NCBI GenBank assembly: GCA_947474715.1 | Contig: CANJJT010000027.1 | Location: forward strand, 1 to 45,675 | Reading direction: 5' to 3' | DNA from: CAIYPG01 sp903864555 | Lineage (GTDB): Bacteria; Pseudomonadota; Gammaproteobacteria; Burkholderiales; SG8-39 | DNA length: 45,675 nt | Shown: positions 7,955 to 15,610 of the stretch, in pieces | Layout: each line of letters starts with the position of its first letter | How positions within the stretch are numbered: the stretch's first letter is position 1 | Made by a program: the position numbers and the translations under genes | The notes under the pieces: generated by a model | Database searches by the model: none | What the model saw: only the letters and a program-made list of their open reading frames with translations | What the model was told of the DNA's origin: nothing

Positions 7955-8938
7955 CTATTGCTCCAGCTTGATGCCGGCCAGCTTGATGACCCGGGCATAC
8001 ATTGCGGATTCATTGCGCAGGTGTTCGGCATACTGCTCCGGTGTACCGCCAAGGCCCTGCGTTCCGAGCTTCACCAGTTGTTCGCGCACTTCGGGCTTTT
8101 GCAGGATCTTGACGATCTCGGTGTTGAGTCTATTGATGATGGGTGCGGGTGTTCTGGCTGGCGCGAGCACGCCGGAGGCGGTTGTCTGCTCGTAACCCGG
8201 AACGCCGGCTTCCTGCATGGTGGGGAGTTCCGGGACTATGGTAGAGCGCGTCCTCGAGCCCACTGCCAGCGCACGCAGTTTGCCCGAGCGGATGTGCGTC
8301 AGCACCACGGGAAGGCTCTCCACCCCGATCTGCGCCTCGCCGCTGAGCAGGGCGATAAGGGACTGGCTCGCCCCCTTGTAAGGCACATGCATGATCTGTG
8401 CCCCTGAAATTGCCTTGAACTGCTCACCGCCCAGATGGGCCACGGAGCCTATGCCCGCCGTTCCGAAATTGAGCGAGTCGGGCTTGGACTTTGACAGTGC
8501 AATCAGGTCCCGTAGCGTCTTTGCTGGAACCGCCGGATTCACCAGCAGCAGAAACGGGCTCATCGTCACGAGTGAAATGGGGCTGAAGTCCCTCATCACG
8601 TCATAGGGGACCGGCCCCAGATTGGGGTTGATGGTCAAGGGGCCCGGCGAACCCAGCAGCAGGGTGTAGCCATCGGGCGCAGCCTTGGCTGCCATGTCTG
8701 CGCCGATCACGCCGCCGGCACCGGCACGATTGTCGACCACGACGGTCTGCCCCAGTGTCTCGGTCAACCCCGTGCTGATCGATCTGGCCGTGATGTCGGT
8801 TCCGCCCCCAGGAGGGAAGGGCACGATGAAACGTATCGATCGGGTCGGATATTCCTGGGCCACGGCAGACCCGATGACAAGCGCCACCGACATCAGAACG
8901 CCGCAAACCAACAGGCCCATCAACCGCGTTCCATGCAT
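7955..8938 (-). CDS. Bug/TctC-family tripartite tricarboxylate receptor
   Basis: Periplasmic solute-binding protein of 327 residues. Signal peptide at about 1-28 (MHGTRLMGLLVCGVLMSVAL, then cleavage after AVA). Family hallmarks follow: YPTRSIRFIVPFPPGGGTD, the GAGGVIGADMAAKAAPDGYT loop, HVPYKGASQSL and the C-terminal LAGIKLEQ tail. Bug proteins bind small carboxylates or related compounds for TTT transport or sensing. The start at 8938 is preferred over the in-frame ATG at 8974 because GAGGGAGAAG lies just upstream and the signal peptide then begins properly. It heads the operon with the VOC and CMD genes. No TctA/TctB membrane subunits are encoded in the window. Confidence 0.93.
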   Translation of the reverse strand: MHGTRLMGLLVCGVLMSVALVIGSAVAQEYPTRSIRFIVPFPPGGGTDITARSISTGLTETLGQTVVVDNRAGAGGVIGADMAAKAAPDGYTLLLGSPGPLTINPNLGPVPYDVMRDFSPISLVTMSPFLLLVNPAVPAKTLRDLIALSKSKPDSLNFGTAGIGSVAHLGGEQFKAISGAQIMHVPYKGASQSLIALLSGEAQIGVESLPVVLTHIRSGKLRALAVGSRTRSTIVPELPTMQEAGVPGYEQTTASGVLAPARTPAPIINRLNTEIVKILQKPEVREQLVKLGTQGLGGTPEQYAEHLRNESAMYARVIKLAGIKLEQ

Positions 8939-9241
8939 GAGTCTTCTCCCTCGGAAATTCGAAAATGACATCACAACCGGTCACGACGTTCTTCCCGGAT
9001 GGAATGGCGCATCGCCGGTCTCTCCGATGAAGCGATCAAGATAGCATGACAGGCTTGCTGCAGTGCGAGGCCGGAAAGGAGGGGCTGGCCACCACGCCGA
9101 GGACGTTGTCGGCAAACGCTCGCGCGAGAAGTTTCCCAGGGTGTCGGTCCAGCCGGTGATGAAGACAATCTGCCTGGAACCTGGCAGCGGCACGTGCTGA
9201 GGTAAAGTTGCGCTTTTCCGGAAAACCTGTGGAGACAGAGG
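8939..9241. other. Divergent intergenic region, Bug receptor / CaiB transferase
   Basis: These 303 bases lie between a minus-strand operon and the plus-strand CoA-transferase. Promoters for both must be here, but no convincing -35/-10 pair, operator palindrome or small gene could be picked out by eye. Confidence 0.4.
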
Positions 9242-10450
9242 GTGGAACCAAAACACGTGTTTGAAGGCGTCAAGGTGCTGGCCGTCACGCGGCAGATCGC
9301 AGCGCCGTTCTCGACTTACCAGCTGGCGCTGCATGGCGCCGAAGTGCTGACCATCGAGAACCCCAAGGAGCCCGACAGCATGCGCCTGGTGATCGGCTCG
9401 GGGGGCAAACTGGGCAAGATGGCCATGAGCCACAGCTTCATGGCCCAGGGCGCCAACAAGAAGAACATGACGCTCAACCTCGCCACCCCTGGAGGACAGG
9501 AGATCTTCCGCCAGCTGGCTGCGCAGTCCGACATCGTCGCCGAAAACCTGGTGGCCGGCACCATGCGCCGCTATGGCCTGGGTTACGAGGAGCTGTCGAA
9601 GGACCACCCTGGTCTCATCTATTGCTCCATCACCGGTTACGGCCAGACCGGCCCCACCCACAAGCGGGCCGCCATCGATGGTGCGGTGCAGGCCGCCAGC
9701 GGGCTGATGAGCATGACCGGCACCCAGGAGACCGGTCCGATGAAAGTAGGATTTCTCATGGCCGACTACGCCACCGGCTATGCCGCGGCGCTGGCCATGG
9801 TCTCCGCCCTGTACCACCGCAGCCGCACCGGTCAGGGCCAGTACATCGACACCGCCATGCTCGACACCGCCATCACCATGGCCGGTGCCGACGTGTGCGA
9901 GGCGGCCACCACCGGCATCTACAAGCAACTGCGTGGCAATGGTGACGGGCGTTATGTCTCCAATGTGTTCCGCTGCAAGGAAGGCCGGCTGTCCATCGCC
10001 GCGACCACGCCGTCACGGCGGGCCCGCCTGTGGAAGGCCATCGGCCGGGAAGACATTCCGCTCGATCCGCGCTTTGCCACCAACGAGTCGGCGGCGCAGA
10101 ACTATCCGGCCATGCAGGCGGAGATCGAGAAGACCCTGGCCGGCAAGACAGCCCTGGAGTGGGAGGAAATCATTTCCAACGCCGGCGTGGCGGCCATGGC
10201 GGTGCGTGACTTGTATCAGGCCGTATCAAATCCGCAGATCGTGCATCGCGGCCTGCTGCATCGCTTTCCCCACGATGCGGAGCTGGGCTACGAAGTGGTG
10301 GTGCCCAAGGCCTCCTACCAGATGTCGAAGACCCCCGCCCACATCCACTCACCGCCCGCGCGCTACGGCCAGCACACCGAGGAGACACTGCTCGGGCTGG
10401 GTTACGGCAAGGACGACATCGAAGCCTTGCGCAAGGACGGCATCATCTAG
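9242..10450 (+). CDS. CaiB/BaiF (class III) CoA-transferase
   Basis: Cytoplasmic enzyme of 402 residues that moves CoA between carboxylic acids. Family features: N-terminal FEGVKVLAVTRQIAAPFSTYQLALHGAEVLTIENP, the KKNMTLNLATPGGQEIF segment, YCSITGYGQTGP, and the catalytic aspartate D175 in FLMADYATGYAAALAMVSALYHR. The C-terminal small domain ends with HTEETLLGLGYGKDDIEALR, as usual. Full family length. The start is GTG at 9242, preceded by GGAGACAGAGG; the next residues align with family N-termini. It stands alone, with a divergent Bug operon upstream and a repeat pair downstream; the acyl substrates cannot be told. Confidence 0.92.
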   Translation: MEPKHVFEGVKVLAVTRQIAAPFSTYQLALHGAEVLTIENPKEPDSMRLVIGSGGKLGKMAMSHSFMAQGANKKNMTLNLATPGGQEIFRQLAAQSDIVAENLVAGTMRRYGLGYEELSKDHPGLIYCSITGYGQTGPTHKRAAIDGAVQAASGLMSMTGTQETGPMKVGFLMADYATGYAAALAMVSALYHRSRTGQGQYIDTAMLDTAITMAGADVCEAATTGIYKQLRGNGDGRYVSNVFRCKEGRLSIAATTPSRRARLWKAIGREDIPLDPRFATNESAAQNYPAMQAEIEKTLAGKTALEWEEIISNAGVAAMAVRDLYQAVSNPQIVHRGLLHRFPHDAELGYEVVVPKASYQMSKTPAHIHSPPARYGQHTEETLLGLGYGKDDIEALRKDGII

Positions 10451-10490
10451 CTGCTGCACAGAGTTCCGGGAAGACGAGGCTGCGGCCCCA

Positions 10491-10546
10491 TTTACCCCCT
10501 TGTCAAAGGGGGCCGACTCGCGCGCAGCGCGAGCGGGGGGATTTTT
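10491..10546 (+). repeat. REP-like hairpin repeat, left arm of pair 1
   Basis: Begins TTTACCCCCTTGTC, continues AAAGGGGGCCGACT, then a perfect CTCGCGC-GCA-GCGCGAG hairpin, then CGGGGGGATTTT. CCCCCTTGTCAAAGGGGG is itself a palindrome. The same module occurs at 33174-33226 and 45464-45517, and inverted at 10684-10735, 33371-33429 and 45663-45675. Confidence 0.9.
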
Positions 10547-10683
10547 ATACCGTTGCGCTGAGTGCCCAAGCCGCTATCTGGCAGTTGTCATAGGCGTCGT
10601 TCAGCACCGTGCCTGCAAGGCAAAAATCTTGTGCATGACTCACAGCAAGGCCCGGTAAAGGCAGGCAGATTCGCCCGTTGGCC

Positions 10684-10735
10684 AAAATCCCCCCGCTGGC
10701 CTGCGGCCAGTCGGCCCCCTTTGACAAGGGGGTTA
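10684..10735 (-). repeat. REP-like hairpin repeat, right arm of pair 1
   Basis: Inverted copy of the module at 10491-10546: AAAATCCCCCCG, hairpin CTGGCC-TGC-GGCCAG, then TCGGCCCCC and the TTTGACAAGGGGGTTAA end. The flanks match the left arm while the inner stem differs in sequence but not in pairing. Confidence 0.9.
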
Positions 10736-10804
10736 ACACCGGCTGACCTCCAGGCGTTTTATCCTTCGGCCTTCGCCGGCGGACGATAGGGCAGTCACCG
10801 GTGA

Positions 10805-11251
10805 TCAGCTGCTCTTGGGCGCCAGCGGCTTGAAAGTGCCGATGCTCTTGGCAAACAGCGTGCCGTCGGGGCCTTTGGCCTCCGCCTCGCAGAAGTAGGC
10901 CGTCTTGGTGGCCTGCAGCACGCGGCCCTCGACCACGAATTCACCCCGGCAGGCATTCAGGAAGGCAAGGCTGATGTCCAGCGTCGCCACCGAAACGTTA
11001 TGCCCGACCTGGCCGCGCACCGCGGCGGCCATGGCGAAATCCAGCATCGCCATCACCACGCCACCGGTCATGGCGCCCCAGCTGTTGAGCAGTTCCGGGC
11101 GCGGATCGATGTGCAGTAGCGAACGCTGCGGCGACTGCTCGGTCACGTGCACGCCGAGGAACTTGGCAAAGGGCAGCAGGACCCCGAAGCCGTTGGTGTC
11201 GTCATCCGGCCGCGGAGCCGGTGTGTCATTCGTGTGTGGCTTATGGCTCAT
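10805..11251 (-). CDS. PaaI-type hotdog-fold thioesterase
   Basis: Cytoplasmic acyl-CoA thioesterase-like protein of 148 residues. The hotdog core motif is NSWGAMTGGVVMAMLDFAMA (about 56-75), matching the PaaI/YbgC-family pattern of a small residue-rich turn followed by a helix carrying the catalytic Asp. VSVATLDISLAFLNACRGEF and a late YFCEAEAKGPDGTLFAKSIG strand pair complete the fold. ATG at 11251 is chosen because GAGGTG stands just upstream; it overlaps by four bases (ATGA) the stop of a decayed thiolase. That coupling suggests it once belonged to a thiolase operon in acyl-CoA degradation. An ATG farther out at 11320 would run back into the thiolase remnant. Confidence 0.88.
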   Translation of the reverse strand: MSHKPHTNDTPAPRPDDDTNGFGVLLPFAKFLGVHVTEQSPQRSLLHIDPRPELLNSWGAMTGGVVMAMLDFAMAAAVRGQVGHNVSVATLDISLAFLNACRGEFVVEGRVLQATKTAYFCEAEAKGPDGTLFAKSIGTFKPLAPKSS

Positions 11252-11390
11252 AGCACCTCGAACAGTCCTGCTGCACTCATGCCGCCACCGATGCACAGGG
11301 TGCGGCTGCCTATTTCGCACCGCGCCGCTGGCCCGTGATCAGGGCGTGGCCGGTCAGGCCCGGGCAGTAACCGACGGCCTTGCGCCCGGG
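11248..11390 (-). pseudogene. C-terminal remnant of a thiolase (acetyl-CoA acetyltransferase)
   Basis: Reading the minus strand, the segment encodes LTGHALITGQRRGAK, hits TAG at the next codon, then in another frame IGSRTLCIGGGMSAAGLFEVL and a stop. Together these match the end of thiolases, with the active-site motif CIGGGM. Adding one base between AAATA and GGCAGC would join the frames (GAK-Y-GSRTL), so a single-base loss is visible. Upstream of about 11390 the similarity fades and the large N-terminal part of the gene is absent. The stop overlaps the thioesterase ATG. Confidence 0.75.
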
Positions 11391-11530
11391 CGGCTACTGT
11401 ACCGTTTTCGGCCCTGCAGCGCATCCGGCGGCCAAGGTCTCGCGACGGTGCAGCCGGGCGGTCGTGGCGATCACGCTTGCCTGGCGGCTTCGAGGGCTTA
11501 TCATCGCGGGCTCAAAGGAGAAAATCAGCA

Positions 11531-12202
11531 ATGGATGACCTGAAAACCAATGCCGTGCTGTCGTTTGTGCGATTCGACCTGATCAACAAGGAGTTCGAGC
11601 GCGAGTTCAACATCCACTTCGACGAGCACATCCGCGAGCTGGTGCTGCGCGAGGGTTTCTGCCGTGCCTGGCGCACGCGCGAGGCGCGCCGTTCCTGGAA
11701 CATCGGGCTGCTCGAGCAGGAATTCAACCAGATCTACCAGATCGATTACCCAGCACGCTTCAGCCACTCCAATCCGGGCATCGGCATGCCCCCGGCCAGC
11801 GAGAAAGAGCCGTGGCGGCGCGACCTGGGTGGCTGGGGCCGCATTTTCTACCGGATCGCCTCGCGCATCGAGAAGGACGAGCGCCAGGGGCGCTACTGGG
11901 CACGTTACGAGTTCGGCATGTTAGGCGATGCAGCGCAACCGGATCGCGCGGCGCTGTCGGCCTGGATGACATCCGTGTGTGACCTGCCCGGCGTGCACCG
12001 CGGCTGGCTGCTCGATTACCTGCCCGACACCAACCAGGTGGCTGGTGCGCCCGCAGCCAATGCCATGGTGCTGCTGGAAGTCGATGCGCCGGAAAATATC
12101 TTCGATCCCAGTCTGGGTGAAGACCGGGTGGTCTGGCAGGGCTCGCCGCTGGTGGGACGGCATTTCGCCCACCTGCTGCTGTCGGCTACCGATTTCAGCT
12201 GA
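11531..12202 (+). CDS. Hypothetical protein, possible dimeric alpha/beta barrel
   Basis: Protein of 223 residues that I do not recognise with certainty. It opens with NAVLSFVRFDLINKEFEREFNIHFDEHIREL, resembling the strand-helix pattern of dimeric alpha/beta barrel (EthD/ABM-like) proteins; a second half has CDLPGVHRGWLLDYLPD and NAMVLLEVDAPENIF, again strand-like and could be a second such module. No signal peptide or membrane helix. ATG at 11531 follows AAAGGAGAAAATC. It is the first gene before the UGSC selenoprotein (191 bases upstream, same strand), and the opposite selenoprotein cluster also carries an ABM-fold gene, so a role in the same pathway is plausible. Confidence 0.7.
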   Translation: MDDLKTNAVLSFVRFDLINKEFEREFNIHFDEHIRELVLREGFCRAWRTREARRSWNIGLLEQEFNQIYQIDYPARFSHSNPGIGMPPASEKEPWRRDLGGWGRIFYRIASRIEKDERQGRYWARYEFGMLGDAAQPDRAALSAWMTSVCDLPGVHRGWLLDYLPDTNQVAGAPAANAMVLLEVDAPENIFDPSLGEDRVVWQGSPLVGRHFAHLLLSATDFS

Positions 12203-12393
12203 GTTCAACCGGGCAATGAATCCCAGCGCTGTGCCGGCAGGACTGTTGCGCCATGTGCAACGCCAGGGGCCATTGCCACCACAGCGACCATTCGGTGCTA
12301 GATTCGGCAGCTTGCGGCACAGCGCATCGTCCTTGCTGCCGGCATGCCGCAACAACCCGAGATGAGCCATCCAAGACTGGCCAGGAGGAATAG

Positions 12394-14202
12394 ATGACAG
12401 GCACCCGTATCGACTTATTCGAGGCGTACTGGCCGCGCAGCCCGCGCCAGGCCCAGATCAGGCCGCTCGCCGCGCGGCTGGACTCGCTCAATGGCAAGAC
12501 CGTGGCCCAGCTCTGGGACTACGTGTTCCGCGGCGACGAGGTCTTCCTCGCCCTGGAGGAAGGCCTGAAACAGCGTTATCCGGACATCAAGTGGGTGAGC
12601 TGGAAGGAATTCGGCCCTACCCATGGCAGCGACGAGCACGAGGTGCTGGCATCGCTGGCGCAGAAATTCAGGAAGCTGGGAGTCGACGCCGCCATCAGCG
12701 GCATGGGCTGTTGAGGCTCCTGCACGCCCGCCGTGTTGCGGGCGAGTGCAGTGTGCGAATCCCTCGGGATTCCCTCTTCCACGCTGGTGTGTGAAGGCTT
12801 CATGCAGCTGGCCGCCGCGGCCTCCATCGGCCAGGGCATGCCCAACCTGTCGGTGGCCCTGGTGCCCGGCCACACTGGCCTGCAAAGCAAGGAAGTGCTG
12901 AGAAAGAACATCCTCGAGGTCACCACCGACCGCGTGATCGGCAACCTCACCACCGCTCCGGCGACCGCCGCCATCGAGAAGGAGCCCGGCGCACGCGACA
13001 TCGTGGTGGCCGGCACGCTGGATGAGGTGAACGAATACTTCATCGTCAACGAGTTGTCCGACGGCCTGCCCATCGTGCCGCCGACGAAGGACCGCGTCGA
13101 TGCCTTCCTGCGTTACACCGACCGCAAGGCCGATGAAGTGCTCGGCATCCTGCTGCCGGACCAGCGCGCGGCAACCATCTGGAGCATCGCTGTCAACGGC
13201 GTCATGGCCGGCTGCCGCCCGGAATACATGCCGGTGCTGGTGGCGCTCATCGAGGCCATGGCCGACCCGTATTACGGCGTGGAGCACAGCGGCAACACCC
13301 CGGGCGGGGAGACGCTGATCCTGCTGAACGGCCCCATCACCCAGGAACTGGGCTTCAACTACACCCAGGGCGTGATGCGCGATGGTTTCCAGGCCAACAC
13401 CACCATCGGTCGCTTCTGGCGCCTGTACCTGCGCAACATCGCCGGCTTCCTGCCGCACAAGAACGACAAGGCCACCTACGGCAACAACTACCGCGTGGTG
13501 GTGCCGGAGAACGAAGGCGTGGTGAAAAAGATCGGCTGGGCGCCCAATAGCACCGACTTCGGCTACGAGGCGGGCGCCAACACCGTCACCATCTCGCGCT
13601 TCACCGGTGGCAACCACATCTCCTCGGTGTCGGGCAGTTCGCCGCAGGAAATGATGCCCTACCTGGCACACGCCATGGTGCAGCAGCACAATTGGCAGTT
13701 CCTGTTCACCGTCGGCAACGAATGCGGTGGCACGCTGCGGCCGCTGTTATTCCTTTCGCCCATCCTGGCCGAGACCTTTGCCGCGGCCGGCTGGACCAAG
13801 AAGGACATCCGCCGCGCGCTGTGGGAGATGGCCCGGGTGCCCGCGCACCACATGGAGCGCATCAACCGCGAATGGACGCAGAAGCCCAGCTGGAATCTCG
13901 AGCTGGAAGTGCGCATGGGCCGCATGCCCCGCGTGTACTTCGAGTCGACCGACCCCAATCGCATGGTGCCCATCGTCTGGGACCCGGAGGACTACATGAT
14001 CGTGGTTACCGGGGACCTCGGGCGCAACAGCGCCTACATCTTCGCCCACAACGGCGTGCTCGGTTATCCGACGGCGAAGGAAATCCGGCTGCCGAAACAG
14101 TGGCAGGCGCTGCGGGGAGCCAAGGCTGCCGGGGCGTCACAGACTGCACCGCAGTCCATAAAAACAACCAAGGGAGGACGCAAAAATGGCGCTACGTCGT
14201 AG
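12394..14202 (+). CDS. UGSC-type selenoprotein fused to large partner domain (Sec at UGA 12712-12714)
   Basis: Predicted cytoplasmic selenoprotein of 602 residues. It starts at ATG 12394 behind AGGAGGAATAG, runs 106 codons to UGA and continues in the same frame for 495 residues. The UGA is decoded as selenocysteine U107 in ISGMGC-U-GSCTPAV, the motif of the UGSC family, which recalls the U-x-x-C redox motif of glycine/proline reductase GrdB/PrdB. Residues 1 to about 200 form the UGSC domain (ending PNLSVALVPGH, then a helix). Residues from about 210 hold a second domain with SDGLPIVPPT (222-231), VMAGCRPEYMPV around C274, NGPITQELG and ANTTIGR; the same domain is fused to thioredoxin at 17292-18719. 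A hairpin follows the UGA at the SECIS position. The downstream flavoprotein overlaps it by 17 bases. Substrate unknown. Confidence 0.9.
12720..12751 (+). promoter_or_regulatory. Predicted bacterial SECIS hairpin, UGSC gene on plus strand
   Basis: A hairpin lies just after the in-frame UGA: outer arms CTGCAC (12720-12725) and GTGCAG (12746-12751), inner arms GCCCGC (12726-12731) and GCGGGC (12738-12743), a GA bulge at 12744-12745, and apical loop CGTGTT (12732-12737). The loop starts 17 bases after UGA and has G in its second position, as bacterial SECIS elements usually do. Confidence 0.75.
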
Positions 14203-15139
14203 GCGGGACATCTGGGATGTGGTCATCGTGGGCGGTGGTCTGGCCGGACTGACAGCGGCCTGGCAGACCTCGCGTCGCGGGCTGTCGGTGGCGCTGTTCG
14301 AGGAGCAGCCGGCCTGTGGCGGGCAGGTCTCCACGGTCAATACACTGGACGACTGGCCGGCCACCGGCGAAACCTCCGGCGTGGAGTTGGCCTCTTCCCT
14401 GGCCGAACGCCTGCATACCGAAGGCGTGGCCTTCTTTCATGAGGCCGTGACTTCGGTCACCCCGGGTGCCAAGAAAGACGGTGACCAACCGCTGGTACTG
14501 GTGCAGGGATCGAGTGAAGACCGCAGCCTGCGCGCGCGTCGGGTCATCCTTGCCGCTGGCGCCCGGCTGAAGCCGCTGGGCGTACCCGGTGAAGAGAAGC
14601 TGCGCGGCCGGGGCGTGTCGCAGTGCGCGCATTGCGACGGCGGCTTCTTCAAGGGCCAGGACGTGGTGGTGGTGGGCGGCGGCGATGCCGCCATGCAGGA
14701 AGCCCTGGTCCTCACCGAGATGTGCAAGACCGTGCATGTGGTGGTGCGCGGCGGACTGCGGGCGCGCCGCGCCTTCTCCGAGCGTGTCGATTCCAAGACC
14801 AATGTGCGCTTCGTCTGGGACAGCGAAGTGGAGGCGATCACCGGTGAGGATGCCGTGACCAGCGTGCGCCTGCGCAACGTCAAGACCGGTGAAAAGACCG
14901 ACATCGCCTGCGCCGGCGTGTTCCCCTTTGTCGGGGTCCAGCCCAACAGCGACTTTCTGCCCGCTTCGGTGAAGCGCGATGCCAAAGGCTGTGTCATCAC
15001 CGACGAACAATGCCGCACCAGCGAGTCCGCCGTGTTTGCCATCGGCGCCCTGCGCTCAGGCTATGCGGGCGACCTGGTAAATGCAGTGGGCGAGGCGGGG
15101 ATTGCTGCGGCCGTGGTGACCGCGGAAGTGCGTATCTAG
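14186..15139 (+). CDS. Thioredoxin reductase-like FAD/NAD(P)H oxidoreductase
   Basis: Flavoprotein of 317 residues with the layout of low-molecular-weight thioredoxin reductase. FAD-binding motif VVIVGGGLAGLTAA (about 12-25); second FAD region CGGQVSTVNTLDDWP; redox-active disulfide C147-C150 in SQCAHCDGGFF, where classical enzymes have CATCDGFF; NAD(P)H motif VVVVGGGDAAMQEA (about 160-173); and a C-terminal AIGALRSGYAGDLVNAVGEAG in place of the usual GD..d.yrQ..tA..GG segment. ATG at 14186 behind AGGGAGGA overlaps the selenoprotein gene by 17 bases, so the two are translated together. Most likely it supplies electrons, directly or through a thioredoxin, to the selenoprotein. The altered FAD-end motif suggests a dedicated rather than housekeeping reductase. 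Confidence 0.9.
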   Translation: MALRRRRDIWDVVIVGGGLAGLTAAWQTSRRGLSVALFEEQPACGGQVSTVNTLDDWPATGETSGVELASSLAERLHTEGVAFFHEAVTSVTPGAKKDGDQPLVLVQGSSEDRSLRARRVILAAGARLKPLGVPGEEKLRGRGVSQCAHCDGGFFKGQDVVVVGGGDAAMQEALVLTEMCKTVHVVVRGGLRARRAFSERVDSKTNVRFVWDSEVEAITGEDAVTSVRLRNVKTGEKTDIACAGVFPFVGVQPNSDFLPASVKRDAKGCVITDEQCRTSESAVFAIGALRSGYAGDLVNAVGEAGIAAAVVTAEVRI

Positions 15140-15168
15140 CAGACCCAAGACGACGCTACCGAAAAAAA

Positions 15169-15201
15169 ACGGGGCAGGCCCGAAGGTCTGCCCCGTTTTT
15201 T
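15169..15201. terminator. Bidirectional rho-independent terminator between the two selenoprotein clusters
   Basis: Arms 15169-15180 and 15185-15196 form a twelve-pair GC-rich stem with one G-T wobble around a CGAA loop. A run of A precedes it and a run of T follows it, so it can stop transcription from either side. It lies between the ends of the convergent clusters. Confidence 0.92.
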
Positions 15202-15283
15202 ATTATGATCAATTTTTGGAGATCATCCTTTTCAGCATTGGCTGAAATTCCGGATTGTGATCAGATGTCCCGTCGATGATGTG

Positions 15284-15574
15284 CTAGCGGGTGCGGTTGT
15301 AGGTGTAGTCCTCGCGCACACTGCCTTCCAGGCGCAGCCCGGCCGGCAGCGGCGGACGCGAGGCGTTCACCTTCGCGTGCACGGCCAGCGAGGCTTCGTC
15401 CTTCCACTGCTCCATCAGCACCAGCCGGTCCGCATCGACCACGCTCTGGAACACCTCGAACTGCTCGCAGCCTGGTTCCTGCGCGATGCCGGCGCAGCGC
15501 TCGCGATAGGCCTGGGCGAGCTCGGCACCCTTGCCGGGCACCGCACGCATGCTGACGATGAGACGGATGGACAT
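15284..15574 (-). CDS. Antibiotic biosynthesis monooxygenase (ABM)-fold protein
   Basis: Small protein of 96 residues with the ABM/YgiN-type dimeric alpha/beta barrel pattern: SIRLIVSMRAVPGKGAELAQAYRERCAGI at the start, GCEQFEVFQSVVDADRLVLMEQWKDEASLAVH in the middle. Such proteins act as quinol or other cofactor-free monooxygenases, or only bind small ligands. It is the last gene of the minus-strand selenoprotein cluster, 36 bases after the Bug receptor, and ends near the shared terminator. Function in the pathway is unknown. Confidence 0.85.
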   Translation of the reverse strand: MSIRLIVSMRAVPGKGAELAQAYRERCAGIAQEPGCEQFEVFQSVVDADRLVLMEQWKDEASLAVHAKVNASRPPLPAGLRLEGSVREDYTYNRTR

Positions 15575-15610
15575 GAATGCTTCCTCGCTGGATGGTTGGG
15601 GTACGCGGGT

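Larger units (their letters stand above)
10451..10804. other. Gene-free spacer carrying an inverted pair of repeat hairpins
   Basis: These 354 bases between two convergent genes contain the two arms of a REPIN-like element (10491-10546 and 10684-10735) and a spacer of about 137 bases. No coding potential was seen. The hairpins may also end transcription of both genes. Confidence 0.7.

Noticed and set aside
12715..12732. Reading the UGA at 12712-12714 as a true stop, with a second gene starting at GTG 12733
   Set aside because: The second frame lacks a ribosome site and begins inside a conserved motif; the frame is continuous, the paralogue has the same UGA, and a SECIS-like hairpin follows.
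12415..13689. Long minus-strand open frame across the UGSC gene, apparently bridging the UGA
   Set aside because: Its translation is His/Gly/Arg-rich without domains; it is the antisense shadow of the selenoprotein gene.
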